Assembly: GCA_016712715.1 (NCBI GenBank)
Contig: JADJQM010000003.1
Coordinates: forward strand, 992,001-1,056,000
Origin: Rhodospirillaceae bacterium
GTDB lineage: Bacteria > Pseudomonadota > Alphaproteobacteria > Dongiales > Dongiaceae
DNA: 64,000 bases
Reading direction: 5' to 3'
Shown piece by piece: positions 17,628-28,783 of this stretch. The notes beneath the pieces are model-generated. The model did no database searches. It saw only the letters and a list, made by a program, of their open reading frames with translations, and was not told the origin of the DNA. Within the stretch, counting starts at the first letter, position 1. Each line of letters starts with the position of its first letter. Position numbers and translations under genes: made by a program.

Positions 17628-17978
17628 ATGTCATTGAAGCGCCTGGGCGATCCGTCGGTCATCTCTGATGCCGTCATCCACAACAACATCGTCTACCTCG
17701 CCGGCCAGGTGGCGGAAGACCCGGTGTCGGCCTCGGTCTATGAGCAGACCAAGAACATCCTCGGCCAGATCGATGCCCTCCTGAAGCAGGCCGGCACCGA
17801 CAAGACCAAGATCATCAAGACCAATATCTGGCTGTCCGACATCTCGACCTTCCAGGACATGAACAAGGCCTGGAAGGAATGGGTCGTGAAGGGCGAAGCC
17901 CCGGCCCGCGCCACCGTCGAAGCCAAGCTCGCCGACCCCAAGTGGAAGGTCGAGATCATGATGACGGCCGCGATCTAA
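17628..17978 (+). CDS. RidA/YjgF-family enamine/imine deaminase
   Basis: A 116-residue Rid protein, the usual length. Members hydrolyse reactive 2-aminoacrylate and other enamines formed by PLP enzymes. The substrate-binding Arg is present in PARATVEAKLADP (about 90-100), and the N-terminal YLAGQVAED strand is typical. The start ATG follows GAGG. It is followed by a strong terminator and faces the DAO-family oxidase, whose imine products it could in principle clear; that link is inference. Confidence 0.9.
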   Translation: MSLKRLGDPSVISDAVIHNNIVYLAGQVAEDPVSASVYEQTKNILGQIDALLKQAGTDKTKIIKTNIWLSDISTFQDMNKAWKEWVVKGEAPARATVEAKLADPKWKVEIMMTAAI

Positions 17979-17995
17979 GCCATCTTCTGTTGAGC

Positions 17996-18029
17996 AAGGC
18001 CCGGACCGGCACAAGCTGGTCCGGGCCTT
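17996..18029. terminator. Bidirectional hairpin terminator between ridA-like and oxidase genes
   Basis: A perfect 12-bp stem, AAGGCCCGGACC and its complement, with a 10-base loop lies between two convergent genes (ends 17978 and 18036). It can serve both strands, although the T-tract is short. Confidence 0.75.
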
Positions 18030-18035
18030 GTGCTT

Positions 18036-19309
18036 TCAGCGCTCGCGCCAGGCATCCATCGCCTGATAGGCCCAATAGGTGAGCTGCACGGCGGCGCGGC
18101 CGAACGGCCCGCCATTCCAATCGAGCCCGAAGGGCGCATAGAGCCGGTAGCGATCGCTCGTTCCCGTGATCGCTTCCGCCACCACCTTGCCGCCGATGGC
18201 CGTCGTGTTCATGCCATGGCCGCCGAACGCGGTGCAGTACCAGAGTCCTTCCTCCAGCCGCCCGATCTGCGGCATCAGATGCCGCGCATAGGACATGAGG
18301 CCGGACCACGCCGCCTCGATCTTCACTTGCCCGAGCTGCGGATAGGTGCCGACCATCTGCCGCCGCAATTGCTGGGCGAGATTGGCGGGATCCTGCGTTC
18401 GCGTCGTGATGCGCCCGCCCCAGAGGATCCGGTCACCCTCGACCAGGCGGTAGTAATCGCCGGCGCGCCGATCATCGCCGATCGCGGCCCTGGTGTGGAT
18501 TGTCTGCTGGACCAGACCGCCGAGCTTCTCGGTGAGAAGCACATAGGTGGCGATCGGCAGATAGGCCCGCCGCAGCTCCTTCGAGACCGCATCGGTATAA
18601 CCGCCGCCGGCAAAGACCACGTGCTGCGCCGTGACCTTGCCACCCGCCGTGCCGATGACATGCGCGGCGCCTGCGCGCACAACCGACATGGCCGTTGTGT
18701 CCTCGAACACCGCACCACCCAGGCGCACGATCTCGGCCGCGAGCGCGCGCGCATAGTTCAGCGGATGAAAATGAAATCCATCCGGATCATAGAGGCCTTG
18801 ATGATAGACATCGGAGACAAGCTCCGCCTGCACCGCCGCTCGGTCACGGAACGCCAGCTTCTCGCCAAAGCGGCCGTTCATCTCCGCCTGATAGGCCTTG
18901 AGGCCATCGGCGCCGTCATAACGGATCACGCGCAGGATACCCGGCGTCACATCGGCGCCGGCGATATTGAGGGCTGCGATGTTCGCGCGCACGATCTCGA
19001 CCCCCTCGATCGACAGGCGATAGAGGCTGTCGGCATCATCCGCGTTGGTGCGCTGGCGGATATTGTCGAGGCCCGTCGCATAACCGGAGGTCACGAACCC
19101 GCCATTGCGCCCCGAGGCACCCCAGGCGACACGGTGTTGCTCAATCACCGCGACCTTGCGCCCGCGCCGCGCCAGCTCCAGCGCGGTCGTCAGGCCGGCA
19201 AGTCCGCCGCCGATGATGCAGGCATCGACGGCAAGATCACCCGAGAGCGCCGGATAGCGCCGATCATCGGCCAGCGTGCGCCGGTAGAAGCTATCGATAT
19301 AGGCCGACA

Positions 19310-19310
<1 letters not shown>
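18036..19310 (-). CDS. FAD-dependent oxidoreductase, DAO family (PuuB/OrdL-like)
   Basis: A 424-residue flavoprotein oxidising C-N bonds of amino acids or polyamines. The FAD-binding motif is VDACIIGGGLAGLTTALELARR near the N-terminus (GxGxxG), followed by the WGASGRNGGFVTSGY segment characteristic of gamma-glutamylputrescine oxidase and related enzymes. A C-terminal FGGHGMNTTAIGGK completes the FAD site. The chosen start, ATG 19308-19310, shares a base with the upstream ABC-F stop (TGATG), so the genes are coupled. No other putrescine-pathway genes are nearby, so the substrate is uncertain. Confidence 0.85.
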
Positions 19311-21129
<1,819 letters not shown>

Positions 21130-21171
21130 GGGAGCAGCAGCCAGTTCAATCGGTCATAACCAGGGGCTGAC

Positions 21172-21930
21172 CTACTTGATGCCGCGTTCCTTGGCAATCC
21201 TGTCATAGGCGGCGTTGAGGGTCGCGACCTTCTCATTGGCCAGCGCCACGAACTCCGCCGGCAGGCCCTGGGCCATCAGTTTGTCGGGGTGATTTTCGCG
21301 CATCAGGCGCCGCCAGCTCGCGCGGATCTCGTCATCCGATTGCTCGCGCCGGACACCCAATACCGTATAGGGATCGGCATGGTCGGCGCCGACATTGACC
21401 TCGCGCAGCCGCGCGAAATCCGCATCCGAGAAGCCGAAGATTCGCGCCACGTCATGGATGAAGTCGATCTCAGCCTCATGCACGCCGCCATCGGCAAGCG
21501 CGATGTGGAACAGGCCGTCGATCAGTTCTTCCAGCACCGGATGGCGCTCGTCGAACATGCCCGCCAATTGCCGCGCATAGGCATCGAAGCCCGCGACATC
21601 GCGCTTGGCGAGGTCGAACACGCGCGCCACATTGTTGATCTCGTCGGGCGGGATCTTGAACACCTGCTTGAAGGCGGCGACTTCGGCGCGGCTCACCGTG
21701 CCGTCGGCCTTGGCCATCTTGGCGCCCAGCGCGATGACGGCGATGGTGAAAGCGATCTCGCGCGTCGCCCGCCGGTCATCAGGCTGCCCAGGCGGCTGCC
21801 CGGGCGGCAGATCGGGTTCCATCTGCTTGTCGATGGCATGGCCGGCCAGCGCCCCCAGCAATGCGCCCAAGGGCCCACCCAGTGCAAAGAAGCCGGCAGC
21901 ACCACCGATGATCTTGCCCCAAATGCTCAT
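21172..21930 (-). CDS. TerB and J-domain co-chaperone, DjlA-like
   Basis: A 252-residue protein. The N-terminus (SIWGKIIGGAAGFFALGGPLGALLGALAG) is a glycine-rich hydrophobic segment that may insert in the membrane. It is followed by a TerB-like helical domain (about 60-170) and a C-terminal J domain with the HPD motif in RENHPDKLMAQG, which stimulates DnaK. This is the architecture of DjlA. The start ATG 21928-21930 was chosen over an upstream in-frame start because it begins the conserved SIWGK motif. Confidence 0.88.
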   Translation of the reverse strand: MSIWGKIIGGAAGFFALGGPLGALLGALAGHAIDKQMEPDLPPGQPPGQPDDRRATREIAFTIAVIALGAKMAKADGTVSRAEVAAFKQVFKIPPDEINNVARVFDLAKRDVAGFDAYARQLAGMFDERHPVLEELIDGLFHIALADGGVHEAEIDFIHDVARIFGFSDADFARLREVNVGADHADPYTVLGVRREQSDDEIRASWRRLMRENHPDKLMAQGLPAEFVALANEKVATLNAAYDRIAKERGIK

Positions 21931-22049
21931 GATGTCCGGAATTCGCCCGCTGGTAGAATGTCGGCCCCAACCATAGCCAGCGTGGGCGCGGATTGCCAGC
22001 GCTGGCACACCGACCACCGCGACGGATCAGCGCAGAAGGCGGGGGAATT

Positions 22050-23683
22050 CTACCCTGCCGAACCTGCCCCCAGGATCACCGCCGCGCCCTTCTCCGCCAC
22101 CATCATGGTGGGCGCGTTGGTGTTGGCGGACGGGATGCTGGGGAAGATCGAGGCATCGATCACCCGCAGCCCACCCATTCCATAAACCCGCAGCTCCGCA
22201 TCGACCACGGCTTCCCCGGCACCGGCCCCATGCGGCAGGTGCCCGAGGGGTGGAAGATCGAATAGCTCGATTCCCGCACATAGGCCGCGAATTCGGCATC
22301 GGATTGCGCGCGTGCGCCTGGTTTTGTTTCGCTGCGGATGATGGCGCCAAGGGCCTTGGTCGCGGCATAGCGGCGCATCAACTGTGCCGCCTCGACGATT
22401 TCCGCCATGTCCTCGGGTGCCGCCAGCAGGTTCGGCTGGATCTCGGGTGCGACACCGGCATCCGCCGCGCGCAGCTTGAGATAGCCGCGGCTCAACGGCC
22501 GACAGGGCGAGGCGCTGAGCGAGAAAGCCGGGTCCGCCTTCACCTTGATCAGCTCGCGGCTGTCCGGCGTCGCCTTCTCGTAATAAAGCGGGCAGAAATA
22601 GAGCTGGATGTTGGGTCGTGCCCGGTCCGGCGACGAGCGCACGAAACCGCCCGCCTGGTTGAGGCTCATCGACAAGGGTCCCCGCCGCAGCAGCGCATAT
22701 TGCATGCCGGCCTTGATGCGCCTGAGCCAATTGCCGAGGTCGCTGTTGAGCGTACGCACCCGCGCATCGAAATAGTGATCGTAGCAGATATGATCCTGCA
22801 GATTCCGGCCGACCGCAGGCGCATCGAGCTTCACCTCGATACCGAGTGCCCGCAATTCATCCGCCGGCCCGATGCCGGAGAGGAGCAGCAGTTGCGGCGA
22901 ACCGATGGCGCCGGCGGCAAGGATGACCTCGCGCTTGGCGCGGATCTCGGTCTCCACTCCATCGCGCCGGTAGCGCAAGCCCACCACGCGGTTGCCATCG
23001 AGGATCAGTTTCTGCACATGGGCCTGGATCAGCACCTGGAGGTTGGGGCGCGTCATCGCCGGGCGCAGATAGGCCTTGGCCGAGGAATGGCGCTGCCCCT
23101 TCTTGGTGTTGATCTGGTAATGGCCGACACCTTCCGTCTCTGGCCCATTGAGGTCGGCCAGATGCTTGTAGCCCAGTTCCTCGGACGCCTTAAAAAAGAC
23201 GTCGCAGATCGGATGCGCATCGCGTCCGATCTGCGTCACATGAATGGGCCCGTCGCCGCCATGGAACTCGCTTGCGCCGAAATCATGTTCTTCCATCGCG
23301 CGGTAGAAGGGCAGCACGTCGCGCCAGCCCCAGCCCTTGTTGCCGGCCGCTTCCCACCCGTCATAATCCGCCGCCTGGCCGCGCGCATAGACCATGGCGT
23401 TGATCGAGCTCGACCCGCCCAGCACCTTGCCGCGCGGATAATAGATCACCCGGTTGCCGAGCGAGGGGACCGGCGCGCTGTCGAACATCCAATTGACCCT
23501 GGGATCGAAATAGGTGCGCGCATAGCCCACCGGCACATCGATGTCGAAGCGCCGGTCGCTGGGTCCGGCTTCGACCAGCAGCACCTTGTGGCGGCCATCG
23601 GCGCTGAGGCGATTGGCCAGCACGCAGCCGGCGGAACCGCCCCCGATGATGATGTAATCGGCGGCATTGGCATTATGGTCCAT
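22050..23683 (-). CDS. GMC-family FAD oxidoreductase, choline-dehydrogenase-like (frameshifted)
   Basis: About 543 residues after repair. It oxidises alcohol groups with FAD. The dinucleotide site is YIIIGGGSAGCVLANRLS at the N-terminus, followed by the GMC signatures PRGKVLGGSSSINAMVYARG and GAIGSPQLLLLSGIGP. The catalytic His region begins HPSGTCRMG, where the frame breaks; the next frame continues AVVDAELRVYGMGGLRVIDA and NTNAPTMMVAEKGA to the stop at 22050. Adding one base in the C-run 22226-22229 restores the normal GMC ending. The ATG 23681-23683 overlaps the end of the LysR gene by 11 bases, so they form one transcript. Confidence 0.85.
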
Positions 23684-24635
23684 GGGAACTCCGTCGGTGA
23701 CCGGCCAGCTTCTTCGCGCCCGGCCCTGGTGAAATGGAAATCGGCGATCTGGTGGCGGCCTCTTCCAGCAATTGCTGGCGCAGCCAATCGGCAAAGAGCG
23801 CTGCCTCGGCGCGCGGCGCATCGAGGCTGTTGGGCGTCAGCAGGTAATGCGACTGGTCCTGCGGCAGTTCGATGCCAGGCACCCGGCGCACCCGGCCGGC
23901 CTTCTCATAGGCGGCGGCAAAGCGCGCCAGCACCAGCGCGGCACCATGGCCGGCAGCCACCAGTTCCAGGGCGGCAAGGCTGGTATCGACCGTGATGCCG
24001 GCGCCGGCCGGCGGCAGGCGGAGCCCGGCCGCTTCATAGAGATGCAGCCAATCGCTCTCGACACCCATGATCTGGATGAGCTCGGCGCTGGCGATGTCGC
24101 GGGCGCTCGTGATCGTCGAATGCGGCGCCGTCACCAGCACGATGGGATCGTTGACCAGCAATTGCGCGGCACTGCCCGGCCAATTGCCATGGCCGAACCG
24201 GATATCGACATCGGTCTTGTCGGCCGGCAGCGCATCCGCCCAGATCGCCGAGAAGAGGCGGATGCGGATGCCGGGATGCGCCCGCGCGAACCCGCTCAGG
24301 CGCGGCGTCAGCCACAGCACCGCAAAGGAGACCGGTACGCGGATATTGAGGATCGTCTCACCCACCGGCCCGAAGATGGAGAGCGTCGAAATCGAGAGTT
24401 CGCTGAAGGCCTGGCGCACCGGCACCAGATAGGCCTTGCCCATGTCGGTCACGCGCAGCCCCCGCGGCAGCCGCTCGAACAGCGGATAGCCCAATTGGCT
24501 CTCCAGCGCCCGTACCTGATAGCTCACCGCCGCCGAGGTCAGCGCCAACTCCCCCGCCGCCGCCGCGAAGGAGCCACGGCGCGCCGCCGCCTCGAAGGCG
24601 CGCAACCAGGGCAAAGGCGGCAGGTGGTAGGACAT
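23673..24635 (-). CDS. LysR-family regulator, GcvA-like
   Basis: A 320-residue transcription factor. The N-terminal winged helix begins PLPWLRAFEAAARRGSFAAA and contains SAAVSYQVRALESQLGYPLF (about 30-50), as in the GcvA branch. An effector-binding periplasmic-type domain follows. The start ATG 24633-24635 gives a standard N-terminus. It overlaps the GMC gene and diverges from the substrate-binding protein gene at 24796, so it may regulate both; the 160-base divergent region holds the promoters. Confidence 0.88.
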   Translation of the reverse strand: MSYHLPPLPWLRAFEAAARRGSFAAAAGELALTSAAVSYQVRALESQLGYPLFERLPRGLRVTDMGKAYLVPVRQAFSELSISTLSIFGPVGETILNIRVPVSFAVLWLTPRLSGFARAHPGIRIRLFSAIWADALPADKTDVDIRFGHGNWPGSAAQLLVNDPIVLVTAPHSTITSARDIASAELIQIMGVESDWLHLYEAAGLRLPPAGAGITVDTSLAALELVAAGHGAALVLARFAAAYEKAGRVRRVPGIELPQDQSHYLLTPNSLDAPRAEAALFADWLRQQLLEEAATRSPISISPGPGAKKLAGHRRSSHGP

Positions 24636-24795
24636 GGGGTGGATTGACCGACAAATGGATTTAGGCCTTAGGCCAATAATACATCGTTTTACTTTCCGCC
24701 CTGTCAAGCGCGGAATGGGCGCCGTTCACCGTCTTAAGCCACCGGCCGGGCGGCGTGCCAATTCAGAAACCGCAATCTCAGGGGAGAAAAGCTCC

Positions 24796-26379
24796 ATGGA
24801 TATCAAGTCGATGACCAAGTTGGCGGCGAAGGGAAAAATGTCGCGCCGCGATTTCGTGCAGCTGGCCATGGGTGCCGGCATCAGCGCCGCCATGGCACAG
24901 ACCATGTTCGTGAAGGCGGCGCGCGCCGAACCCAAGAAGGGCGGCAAGTTCCGCATGGCCCTGGGGTCCGGCTCAACCACCGACACGCTCGACCCCGCGA
25001 CCTTCCCCGACACCTTCAACGGCGTCTTCGGCTGGGGCTCGACCCGCTCCAGCCTCACCGAGGTGACGCCCAAGGGCGAGATCATCTCCGACGTCGCCGA
25101 AAGCTTCGAAGCCTCGCCCGATGCCAAGACCTGGGTCTTCACCTTGCGCAAGGGCGTCGAATTCCATTCCGGCAAATCGTTCGATTCCGAGGATGTCGTG
25201 GTCTCGCTCAACCATCACCGCAGCGAGGACTCGAAATCGGCCGCGAAATCCCTGCTGGCCACCGTCAAGGACATCAAGGCCGACGGCAAGGACAAGGTGG
25301 TCGTGACCCTGAGCGACGGCAATGCCGATTTCCCCTTCGTCGTCTCCGACTATCATCTCGCGATGATGCCGGCCAAGGACGGCAAGGCGGACTGGCAATC
25401 GGGCATCGGCACCGGCCCCTATGCCATGACCGGGTTTGACCCCGGCGTGCGGGCGACCGGCAAGCGCTTTGCCAACTACCACCGCGAAACCTATTTCGAC
25501 GAGATCGAAATCCAGTCGATTTCCGACGTGGTGGCGCGCAGCAATGCGCTCACCTCAGGCGATGTCGATTATATCGACCGCGTCGATCTCAAGACCGTCG
25601 ACCGCATGGCCGGCGGCGGCAATGTCGACATTTCCGAAGTCAGCGGCTTTGCCCATTACGTGGCGCCGATGAACTGCACCATGGCGCCGTTCGACAACAA
25701 GGATGTCCGCCTCGCCCTCAAATACGCGATCGACCGCGAGGAGATCGTGAAGAAGGTTTTGCGCGGCCATGGCTCGGCCGGCAACGACAACCCGATCGCC
25801 GCGGGCCTGCCCTTCGCCAAGGACCCGGCGGTGAAGCACAGCTTCGATCCCGACAAGGCTAAGTTCCACCTGAAGCAGGCCGGACTCGACACGCTCAAGG
25901 TCGATCTCTCGGCCTCGGACGCGGCCTTTGCCGGCGCCATGGACGCCGCCCAGCTGATGAAGGAATCGGCCGCCAGATGCGGCATCGACATCAACGTCAT
26001 CCGCGAGGCCGAGGACGCCTATTGGGACAGTGTCTGGATGAAGAAGGCCTGGTGCCTCTCCTACTGGTCGGGCCGCCCGACCCCGGACCTCATGTTCACG
26101 ACGGCCTATGCGGCCGACGCTGCCTGGAACGACAGCTTCTGGAAGAACGACCGCTTCAACGAGCTGCTGGTGGCGGCCCGGGCCGAACTGGACCAGGCCA
26201 AGCGCGCCACCATGTATGCCGAAATGCAGGATCTGGTCGCCGAGGATGGCGGCGTCATGGTCCTGATGTTCTATAATTACATGAATGCATGCGCTAAAAC
26301 CGTTGCACATGCCGATTTGGTCGCGCCAAACTGGGATGTCGACGGCATGAAGATCACCCAGCGCTGGTGGTTTGCCTAG
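24796..26379 (+). CDS. Tat-exported substrate-binding protein, peptide/nickel ABC family (SBP_bac_5)
   Basis: A 527-residue periplasmic binding protein. The N-terminus carries a twin-arginine signal (KMSRRDFVQLAMGAG...ARA), then the family 5 fold with FRMALGSGSTTDTLDPATF and SVAEDVV-like middle segments, ending at MKITQRWWFA. Such proteins deliver peptides, opines or related solutes to an ABC importer. No permease or ATPase gene is adjacent, so the partner must lie elsewhere. The ATG 24796 follows AGGGGAGAAAA. It is followed by a 12-bp hairpin at 26392. Confidence 0.87.
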   Translation: MDIKSMTKLAAKGKMSRRDFVQLAMGAGISAAMAQTMFVKAARAEPKKGGKFRMALGSGSTTDTLDPATFPDTFNGVFGWGSTRSSLTEVTPKGEIISDVAESFEASPDAKTWVFTLRKGVEFHSGKSFDSEDVVVSLNHHRSEDSKSAAKSLLATVKDIKADGKDKVVVTLSDGNADFPFVVSDYHLAMMPAKDGKADWQSGIGTGPYAMTGFDPGVRATGKRFANYHRETYFDEIEIQSISDVVARSNALTSGDVDYIDRVDLKTVDRMAGGGNVDISEVSGFAHYVAPMNCTMAPFDNKDVRLALKYAIDREEIVKKVLRGHGSAGNDNPIAAGLPFAKDPAVKHSFDPDKAKFHLKQAGLDTLKVDLSASDAAFAGAMDAAQLMKESAARCGIDINVIREAEDAYWDSVWMKKAWCLSYWSGRPTPDLMFTTAYAADAAWNDSFWKNDRFNELLVAARAELDQAKRATMYAEMQDLVAEDGGVMVLMFYNYMNACAKTVAHADLVAPNWDVDGMKITQRWWFA

Positions 26380-26391
26380 ACCCAGATGACC

Positions 26392-26425
26392 GGTTGCGGG
26401 CCGATCTGTCATCCGGCCCGCAACC
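26392..26425 (+). terminator. Hairpin downstream of the substrate-binding protein gene
   Basis: A perfect 12-bp stem, GGTTGCGGGCCG with its complement, and a 10-base loop begin 12 bases after the stop. There is no long T-tract, so termination may be partial and allow read-through to the next gene. Confidence 0.55.
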
Positions 26426-26455
26426 GCCCTTCACTGCAGCAGCAAGACTGATCCC

Positions 26456-27649
26456 ATGAAAATCGCCGGTCTCAAAACCTTCGTCGTCGGCAATCCGCCG
26501 CCCTCTTTCGGCGGCCAGTACTTCATCTTCGTGAAGCTCGTCACCGCTGACGGCATCGCGGGGGTGGGTGAAGTCTATGGCACCGCCTTCGGCCCCAAGG
26601 TCATGGTGGCGGCGATCGAGGATGTCTATCAGCGCTATGTCGAGGGCATGGACCCCTTTCATATCGAGAAGCTCTGGCGCCTCGTCTATGGCTCGGGCTA
26701 CACGCTGCGTCCCGATGTAACGGCGATGAGCGTCCTCTCCGCGATCGAGATCGCGCTCTGGGACATCAAGGGCAAGGCCACCGGCAAGCCGGTCTATGAA
26801 CTCTTGGGCGGCAAGGTGCACGATCGCCTGCGCTCCTACACCTATATCTATCCCGACACGGCAAAGGGCCAGGACAGTTCCATCTACTGGAATGCCGAGG
26901 CCTCCGCCGAGCGCGCCGCCCATTATGTCAAGATGGGCTTCACCGGCATCAAATTCGATCCGGCGGCACCCTATTCGCCCTTCGATCCCAGGCAGCCCTC
27001 GCTGGAATCGATGGATCTCTGCGAGAAGTTCTGCAAGCTCATCCGCGAGGCGGTGGGCTCCAAGGCCGATCTCCTTTTCGGCACGCATGGCCAGTTCACC
27101 ACGGCCGGCGCCATCCGCTTTGCCCAGCGGCTGGAGAAGTATCAGCCGCTCTGGTTCGAGGAACCCACCCCGCCGGAAAAGCCCGAAGACATGGCCCTGG
27201 TCGCCCGCGGCACCAGCATCCCCATCGCCACCGGCGAACGCCTCGTCACCAAATACGAATTCGCCCGCGTGCTGGAAAACCGCGCTGCCTCGATCCTGCA
27301 GATGCAGGTCGGCCGCGTCGGCGGCCTGCTGGAAGCCAAGAAGATCACCACCATGGCGGAAAGCTATTACGCCCAGATCGCGCCGCATCTTTACGCGGGC
27401 CCGGTCATCGGCATGGCCAACGTCCATCTCGCCGCCTGCAGCCCCAATTTCCTGATTCTGGAAAGCATCGAGACCTGGGGCGGCTTCCACGGCAAGATCA
27501 TCAAGAAGCCGGTGCAATGGGAAGCGGGCTACGTCATCCCGCCGACCGAGCCTGGCCTGGGGATCGAACTCGACGAAGACGTCGCCCGCGCACACCCCTA
27601 TACGGGTAGCAATCTGCACCTGGAGATGACCAACCGGGTGATTCAATAA
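26456..27649 (+). CDS. Enolase-superfamily (mandelate racemase/muconate lactonizing) enzyme
   Basis: A 397-residue sugar-acid dehydratase or racemase-type protein. The N-terminal capping domain is followed by the barrel, with IEIALWDIKGKATGKPVYELLGG (about 100-122), the Lys-containing GFTGIKFDP strand, and metal-ligand regions around LLFGTHGQFTTAGA, LWFEEPTPPE and ATGERLVTKYE. A His-rich PHLYAGPVIG region probably supplies a base. The superfamily is clear, but the substrate is not. It is followed by the inverted-repeat region at 27663-27768 and a dehydrogenase gene, suggesting a pathway for a hydroxy or sugar acid. Confidence 0.87.
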   Translation: MKIAGLKTFVVGNPPPSFGGQYFIFVKLVTADGIAGVGEVYGTAFGPKVMVAAIEDVYQRYVEGMDPFHIEKLWRLVYGSGYTLRPDVTAMSVLSAIEIALWDIKGKATGKPVYELLGGKVHDRLRSYTYIYPDTAKGQDSSIYWNAEASAERAAHYVKMGFTGIKFDPAAPYSPFDPRQPSLESMDLCEKFCKLIREAVGSKADLLFGTHGQFTTAGAIRFAQRLEKYQPLWFEEPTPPEKPEDMALVARGTSIPIATGERLVTKYEFARVLENRAASILQMQVGRVGGLLEAKKITTMAESYYAQIAPHLYAGPVIGMANVHLAACSPNFLILESIETWGGFHGKIIKKPVQWEAGYVIPPTEPGLGIELDEDVARAHPYTGSNLHLEMTNRVIQ

Positions 27650-27662
27650 GGTTCATTTTAAC

Positions 27663-27768
27663 CGTCATGGTCGGCCCAATTTTGAAGCATGAGGGCCGAC
27701 CATCCACGAGTTTGTCGGCAACTAAAGAAGAGTAATTCGTGGATGGTTGGCCTTCGCCGACCATGACG
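27663..27768. repeat. Nested inverted repeats in the gap between two catabolic genes
   Basis: Outer arms CGTCATGGTCGGC (27663-27675) and its exact complement (27756-27768) enclose inner 16-base arms (27694-27709 and 27737-27752) with one mismatch. The unit could fold into a cruciform-like structure, as REP/BIME elements or small non-autonomous elements do. It might also affect the transcript between the flanking genes. Confidence 0.65.
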
Positions 27769-27794
27769 AATGGGATAGATCGGGGAGAACAAAA

Positions 27795-28703
27795 ATGCGT
27801 TACGGATTCATCGGTCTTGGGAATATCGGTCGATATCTCGCCGCAAGCCTGCAGCGTGGCGGCTTCTCCCTGACCGTCCATGATCTGAATGAGGCCGCTG
27901 CCAAGCCGCTGCTCGATCTCGGGGCCGTCTGGGCCAGCAGCCCGCGCGCCGTCGCGGAAGCCTGCGATACCGTCATCACTTGCCTGCCCAGCCCCAGTGC
28001 CACGCAACATGTCCTTGCCGACAAGGACGGAGTCCTGGCCGGCCTTGAAGAGGGCGGGCATTGGATCGAGATGGGGACCCTGGGGCGCGAAGAAATCCTG
28101 CGCTTTGCCGAAATGGCCCAACAGCACGGTGTCCGCACGATGGAATCGCCGGTGACAGGCGGCGTGCATCTGGCAGCCCAAGGCGCCATGACCATCCTCG
28201 CCGGCGGCGACAAGGACATGTTCGATACTCATTTGCCGGCCTTCAAGGCGATGGGCGACAAGATTTTCCATATGGGGCCATTGGGATCGGCGGCCGTGAT
28301 CAAAGTGATCACCAATATGCTCGCCTTCATCCATCTCAAAGCCGTCGGCGAAGCGCTGATGCTGGCCAAGCGTGGTGGCCTTGACCTCGCCCAGGCCTAT
28401 CACGCCATCGCGGCGAGCTCCGGCAACTCCTTCGTCCATGAAACCGAGGGTCAGCTTGTCCTCAGCGGCAGCTACGACATCGATTTCAGCGTCGATCTGG
28501 CTCTCAAGGATCTTGGCTTCGCCATGGGCTTCGGGCGCGAATTCGGTGTGCCGCTCGATCTTGCCGCACATACCATGCAGACCTACATCCAGGCGCGCGA
28601 AGTCTATGGCGGCAAGGCGCAATCACCGATGATCATCAAGTTGCTGGAAGACGCGCTCAAGACCGACCTGCGCGCGCCAGGTTTCCCGGCCAAGCTTTAC
28701 TGA
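27795..28703 (+). CDS. NAD(P)-dependent beta-hydroxyacid dehydrogenase (3-hydroxyisobutyrate dehydrogenase-like)
   Basis: A 302-residue enzyme. The Rossmann motif is FIGLGNIGRYLAASLQ at the N-terminus, the substrate-binding signature is SPVTGGVHLAAQG (about 116-128), and the catalytic Lys is in the later AVIKVITNMLAF region (about 170), where the family has KxxxN. These enzymes oxidise 3-hydroxy acids or reduce semialdehydes such as tartronate semialdehyde. The ATG 27795 is preceded by GGGGAGAA. It lies in a run of co-directional catabolic genes. Confidence 0.88.
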   Translation: MRYGFIGLGNIGRYLAASLQRGGFSLTVHDLNEAAAKPLLDLGAVWASSPRAVAEACDTVITCLPSPSATQHVLADKDGVLAGLEEGGHWIEMGTLGREEILRFAEMAQQHGVRTMESPVTGGVHLAAQGAMTILAGGDKDMFDTHLPAFKAMGDKIFHMGPLGSAAVIKVITNMLAFIHLKAVGEALMLAKRGGLDLAQAYHAIAASSGNSFVHETEGQLVLSGSYDIDFSVDLALKDLGFAMGFGREFGVPLDLAAHTMQTYIQAREVYGGKAQSPMIIKLLEDALKTDLRAPGFPAKLY

Positions 28704-28783
28704 CGAGTGTCGCGGATCCTGGCATGTTCCGGCAAGCTGGGGACGTCGCATCTGGGCTCTTCTTTCTCGAGGACTCCGACCGC

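Noticed and set aside
22250..23995. 581-codon plus-strand frame across the GMC and LysR genes
   Set aside because: Both underlying minus-strand genes are well conserved, and the frame shows no recognised motif.
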